From assembly GCA_023145975.1 (NCBI GenBank), contig JAGLCZ010000565.1, forward strand, positions 1-17,728: a stretch of 17,728 bases of DNA, given 5' to 3'. Position numbers and translations under genes: made by a program. The notes under the pieces were generated by a model. That model made no database searches. It worked only from the letters and a program-made list of their open reading frames with translations, and was not told where the DNA came from. Positions within the stretch are counted from its first letter, which is position 1. Each line of letters begins with the position of its first letter. This document shows, one piece after another, positions 15,179-17,728 of this stretch. The DNA comes from Candidatus Hydrogenedentota bacterium. Lineage in GTDB: Bacteria > Hydrogenedentota > Hydrogenedentia > Hydrogenedentales > CAITNO01.

Positions 15179-17455
15179 CTATATAAAATGTCGTCGAATA
15201 GCTAAGGTGAGTCGGCTTGACAACAATAGAGACAACGCCAGTAAAAGAAGGGTACTTCCGCTGATAACAGCTCCTGCAAGGACTGCAGCCGGTTTGTATT
15301 CAAAGATTATGGTGTGTGCGCCGGGTCCGAGAGCAACACCTCGAAACAAACCGTTGACTTTGAGAATAGGGACGCGTTGTCCGTTTGCAGTTGCTTGCCA
15401 TTCGGAGGCATAGGTATCGCTTAACACAAGGATGCCGGGCGTAACATTTTCTACCTTGATAATAATCTTTTCCGGGGTATCCAAATGCATCATAAGTTGT
15501 GTCTTTGTCGTTTCGGAAGGCAGCGGCAATGTACTGTCCGGAACGGTACGCGCCAGATGAGTGATTGCAGATTCCTCCAGTAGTATCACGCATTCATTGT
15601 GTGGGTTGAAGGACATGCCGCCCAGGATATCAAAAACGGACGGCATATCTGTCGCTATATGCCAGGAGCTTACCCAGGATAGGCGGGGCAGAGCGGTTTC
15701 ATTTTCGTAGATGATTATCCCGTCCTGTTCTCCTTTGCGCCGCAATCGTACACCGGGCGCGGAACCGGTGACCAGTCCCCCGTTTTCGGAAGCCGCCACA
15801 GCCCGCACTGCCATTATGTTTAACAACAGTGCATGGGCAGCATTGGAAGATACATCAAGGGTGCTGTTTTCATTGCTTTTTCCCCCTTGCAGGGCTTGCC
15901 ACCATTGTGTTTGCTCCGTTGTCAATGGGTATCCCGTACCGCCTGCCTCACGAAATCCCTCGAACATTCCCGTATTGCTGTGCATACCGCCTGCAGGAGA
16001 ACCGCTCATCAGAACACGGTCGTCTAAAGCGGTGTTTCTCAACAAGCTATTCATTTCTTCCGGCAGGGTAAAATTGGATGCACCGTCGAAGAAGGGATGA
16101 CTGTGATAAGTGATATTGGCGGTATTCAAATCCACAAATAAAAACAAGACAAGAATTATGCCGCTAAGTGCGCTTGCCCATCGCCTTCGAAACAAAGCGA
16201 ATAGCAGCAGTGATACAAGAAAGGGAAGCATGCGTCCCCGGGCAGGTGCAGGAGCAAGTACGAAGAGAATCAAGAATATAAGGGTAACAAGTACCAGAGG
16301 CCTCCACAAATGGGGCGATGCCGTATTGTGTCGGGGAGCAAACAGCCGGTCTGCCCCTAAACACGCCAGGACTGCTACCGAAAACGATGCAGGATAAATC
16401 AGCACACCGGCACCCGAAATTATGGCAGCCCCCCACAACATTCCAGCGGAAAGAACGAAGAAAATACGCTCCCACCTGGGTATAGTGTGCATCAATGCCA
16501 CGGGAAGCAGCAGCACGGTTGAAATACCAACATACCCCATCATGGGAAGTACTCCGCAGCGCATTTGTAATACCTGTTCCAGTAATGCACGAAAAGTACC
16601 GGGCATTATCCCCGCAACAGTAAATTGGCTGAAATATGCAGTGGGTGTATTGAGTTTTAATGCCCATATAAGAGTAGGAAGCCATTGTATACAGCTAAGC
16701 GCAACGGCAATAAAAACCATGAGCAGGAGTTTACTGTACAAGGCAAGCTTGCTTCCCGAAACGGATGAAGGCATTTCGCTGTCTTCAGTACTGCTGAACA
16801 GGACAAGTCCTACGGCGTATGCACTGCAGAACCCTGTTATTGCCAGTGCCAGGGGTGGGGATCCGGATAGCCACAGCAGCGAGAGAATGATACTTCCTGC
16901 AAACAAAATAATGAGTCGTGGTTCGCGGATGTATATACGCAATACCCAGCATAGCAAAGGCATCCAGACCAGTGCATTGGCAATATTCGGACGTGACATG
17001 GCTGCAGCAGCAGCGCCGCAACACATGTAAACAATGCCGCCCAATGCTGCAGGAATATACAACACGCCCATAGAACGCATATATAGGACGAAGAAAAATC
17101 CCATCAATGCCAATGCCATAAACGCATGTAGTGCCAGTGCCTGCGGTGTATCGAAAAACAAAAATACCGCATTAAGGGGCTGCAATAATCCGTGCGTCGG
17201 GTGAGCAAAAAATGGCACGCCGCAAAGCTGTCGGTCGTTCCAGAGGGGAAGTTCACCTTCGCGTAATCGGCTGAACCCATAGTGCAGGGTCGGTATTATT
17301 TCCAGATATAGATCTTTGTTTTCTTGGGCAAGACCCGAACGCTCCTGCCCCGGCGCTTCAACTCCGATCCAGAATATCGGGCTTGCCAGGATAAATAATG
17401 CCGCTGCCAGAAAAAGCGGTAAAGGCGCATAATTACTTTGTTGGGAAATATTCAC
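15179..17455 (-). CDS. YfhO-family integral membrane protein (GT-C-like)
   Basis: A 758-residue polytopic membrane protein. The first hydrophobic helix (about 12-31) is followed by the large first loop with KDLYLEIIPTLHYGF (47-61) and REGELPLWNDRQLCGVPFFAH (65-85), the pattern seen in YfhO and related GT-C glycosyltransferases. About ten further helices follow. An extracytoplasmic domain from about 450 onward ends in DTYASEWQATANGQRVPI and the LGPGAHTIIFEYKP motif. The final helix is at about 725-748. YfhO proteins in Firmicutes decorate lipoteichoic acid; in this kind of organism the acceptor is unknown, probably an envelope glycan or lipid-linked sugar. The start is GTG (17453-17455), 2 nt after the stop of the upstream oxidoreductase gene, with only a weak ribosome site, suggesting translational coupling. 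Confidence 0.85.
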   Translation of the reverse strand: MNISQQSNYAPLPLFLAAALFILASPIFWIGVEAPGQERSGLAQENKDLYLEIIPTLHYGFSRLREGELPLWNDRQLCGVPFFAHPTHGLLQPLNAVFLFFDTPQALALHAFMALALMGFFFVLYMRSMGVLYIPAALGGIVYMCCGAAAAAMSRPNIANALVWMPLLCWVLRIYIREPRLIILFAGSIILSLLWLSGSPPLALAITGFCSAYAVGLVLFSSTEDSEMPSSVSGSKLALYSKLLLMVFIAVALSCIQWLPTLIWALKLNTPTAYFSQFTVAGIMPGTFRALLEQVLQMRCGVLPMMGYVGISTVLLLPVALMHTIPRWERIFFVLSAGMLWGAAIISGAGVLIYPASFSVAVLACLGADRLFAPRHNTASPHLWRPLVLVTLIFLILFVLAPAPARGRMLPFLVSLLLFALFRRRWASALSGIILVLFLFVDLNTANITYHSHPFFDGASNFTLPEEMNSLLRNTALDDRVLMSGSPAGGMHSNTGMFEGFREAGGTGYPLTTEQTQWWQALQGGKSNENSTLDVSSNAAHALLLNIMAVRAVAASENGGLVTGSAPGVRLRRKGEQDGIIIYENETALPRLSWVSSWHIATDMPSVFDILGGMSFNPHNECVILLEESAITHLARTVPDSTLPLPSETTKTQLMMHLDTPEKIIIKVENVTPGILVLSDTYASEWQATANGQRVPILKVNGLFRGVALGPGAHTIIFEYKPAAVLAGAVISGSTLLLLALSLLLSSRLTLAIRRHFI

Positions 17456-17457
17456 CG

Positions 17458-17728
17458 TTACTCAAACAGTTCTTCTACCACTATCCTGCACTGTTCCTGA
17501 ACCGCACAGGCCATTGCATGGGTTGCCGCCAGACTATTCAGGTTATTCCCTGCGCTCGTTTCCGGTTCCAACTTTTTTTCCAATGCTGCAGCAAAGTTGT
17601 CCAGCAACCATGCCTGCTGCGTGTTTTTCATTTTCAAAAGAGGAACCTTGCGGCGGGTGGTATTTTTATTTGTGAAATATATTGCGCTGTCTTCAATAAG
17701 CAGAACCCCTTTTTCGCCTTCAATGCGC
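17458..17728 (-). CDS. Probable Gfo/Idh/MocA-family oxidoreductase, C-terminal fragment
   Basis: The last 89 codons and TAA stop (17458-17460) of a gene entering from the right edge, translated here by hand because it has no start in the window. The sequence begins RIEGEKGVLLIEDSAIYF, continues through LLDNFAAALEKKLEPETSAG and NLNSLAATHAMACAV, and ends IVVEELFE. The order (glycine-rich beta strand RIEGEKG, then a helix NFAAAL, then PETS, then a long helix of small residues, then VEVE-type ending) matches the C-terminus of Gfo/Idh/MocA NAD(P)-dependent sugar dehydrogenases. The NAD-binding Rossmann half is off-window, so the call rests on this tail only. The gene is followed at 2 nt by the yfhO-type gene, implying one operon. 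Confidence 0.6.
   Translation of the reverse strand, partial: RIEGEKGVLLIEDSAIYFTNKNTTRRKVPLLKMKNTQQAWLLDNFAAALEKKLEPETSAGNNLNSLAATHAMACAVQEQCRIVVEELFE

Noticed and set aside
1..17728. Defence island, prophage, CRISPR array or transposon
   Set aside because: No integrase, transposase, Cas, restriction, toxin-antitoxin or phage structural gene, and no repeat array was found. The only possible link is the partial YhaN-like ATPase.

Overview
The window looks like chromosomal DNA from a moderate-GC, Gram-negative-type bacterium. Two lipoproteins with signal peptides and three other exported or membrane proteins point to a cell with a busy envelope. Several families here are common in the Planctomycetota/Verrucomicrobiota/Lentisphaerota and Candidatus Hydrogenedentota neighbourhood: tandem 3-keto-disaccharide hydrolase (DUF1080) domains, a DUF6786-type secreted protein, a YfhO membrane protein beside a Gfo/Idh/MocA oxidoreductase, and a short homodimeric-type glycyl-tRNA synthetase. 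The phylum is an inference from gene content only and is not certain. I see no rRNA, tRNA, CRISPR array, transposase, integrase or phage gene.

Layout. (1) Positions 1-2649 (+) hold the C-terminal part of a YhaN/SbcC-like coiled-coil ATPase whose Walker A end lies upstream of the window. (2) Positions 2794-3990 (+) encode an exported DUF6786-type protein, followed by an AT-rich terminator. (3) Positions 4146-6259 (+) are a transcription unit with a strong-looking promoter, a roughly 150-nt hairpin-rich leader, glycyl-tRNA synthetase and a GmhA-like SIS-domain isomerase. (4) Positions 6325-11940 (-) hold four genes. In transcription order these are a TPR lipoprotein, an exported nuclease-fold/PDZ fusion, a threonyl-tRNA synthetase without a TGS domain, and an exported double-DUF1080 protein. 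A converging terminator separates this block from the glyQS unit. (5) Positions 12345-14219 (+) encode a membrane hybrid sensor kinase, divergent from the TPR lipoprotein gene across about 400 nt of regulatory DNA. (6) Positions 14288-14974 (-) encode a small lipoprotein with its own promoter and terminator. (7) Positions 15179-17728 (-) hold a YfhO-family integral membrane protein, apparently translationally coupled to the C-terminal end of a Gfo/Idh/MocA-like oxidoreductase that runs off the window.

How the genes fit together. Two aminoacyl-tRNA synthetases are interleaved with envelope and sugar-related genes. Sugar themes recur (SIS isomerase, DUF1080, YfhO, oxidoreductase), but there is no continuous pathway or polysaccharide locus, and I do not see a defence island. 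The most unusual items are the nuclease-fold/PDZ fusion that seems to have lost a catalytic arginine, the TGS-less ThrRS with an intact editing site, the SIS isomerase with altered metal-ligand positions next to glyQS, and the structured glyQS leader.
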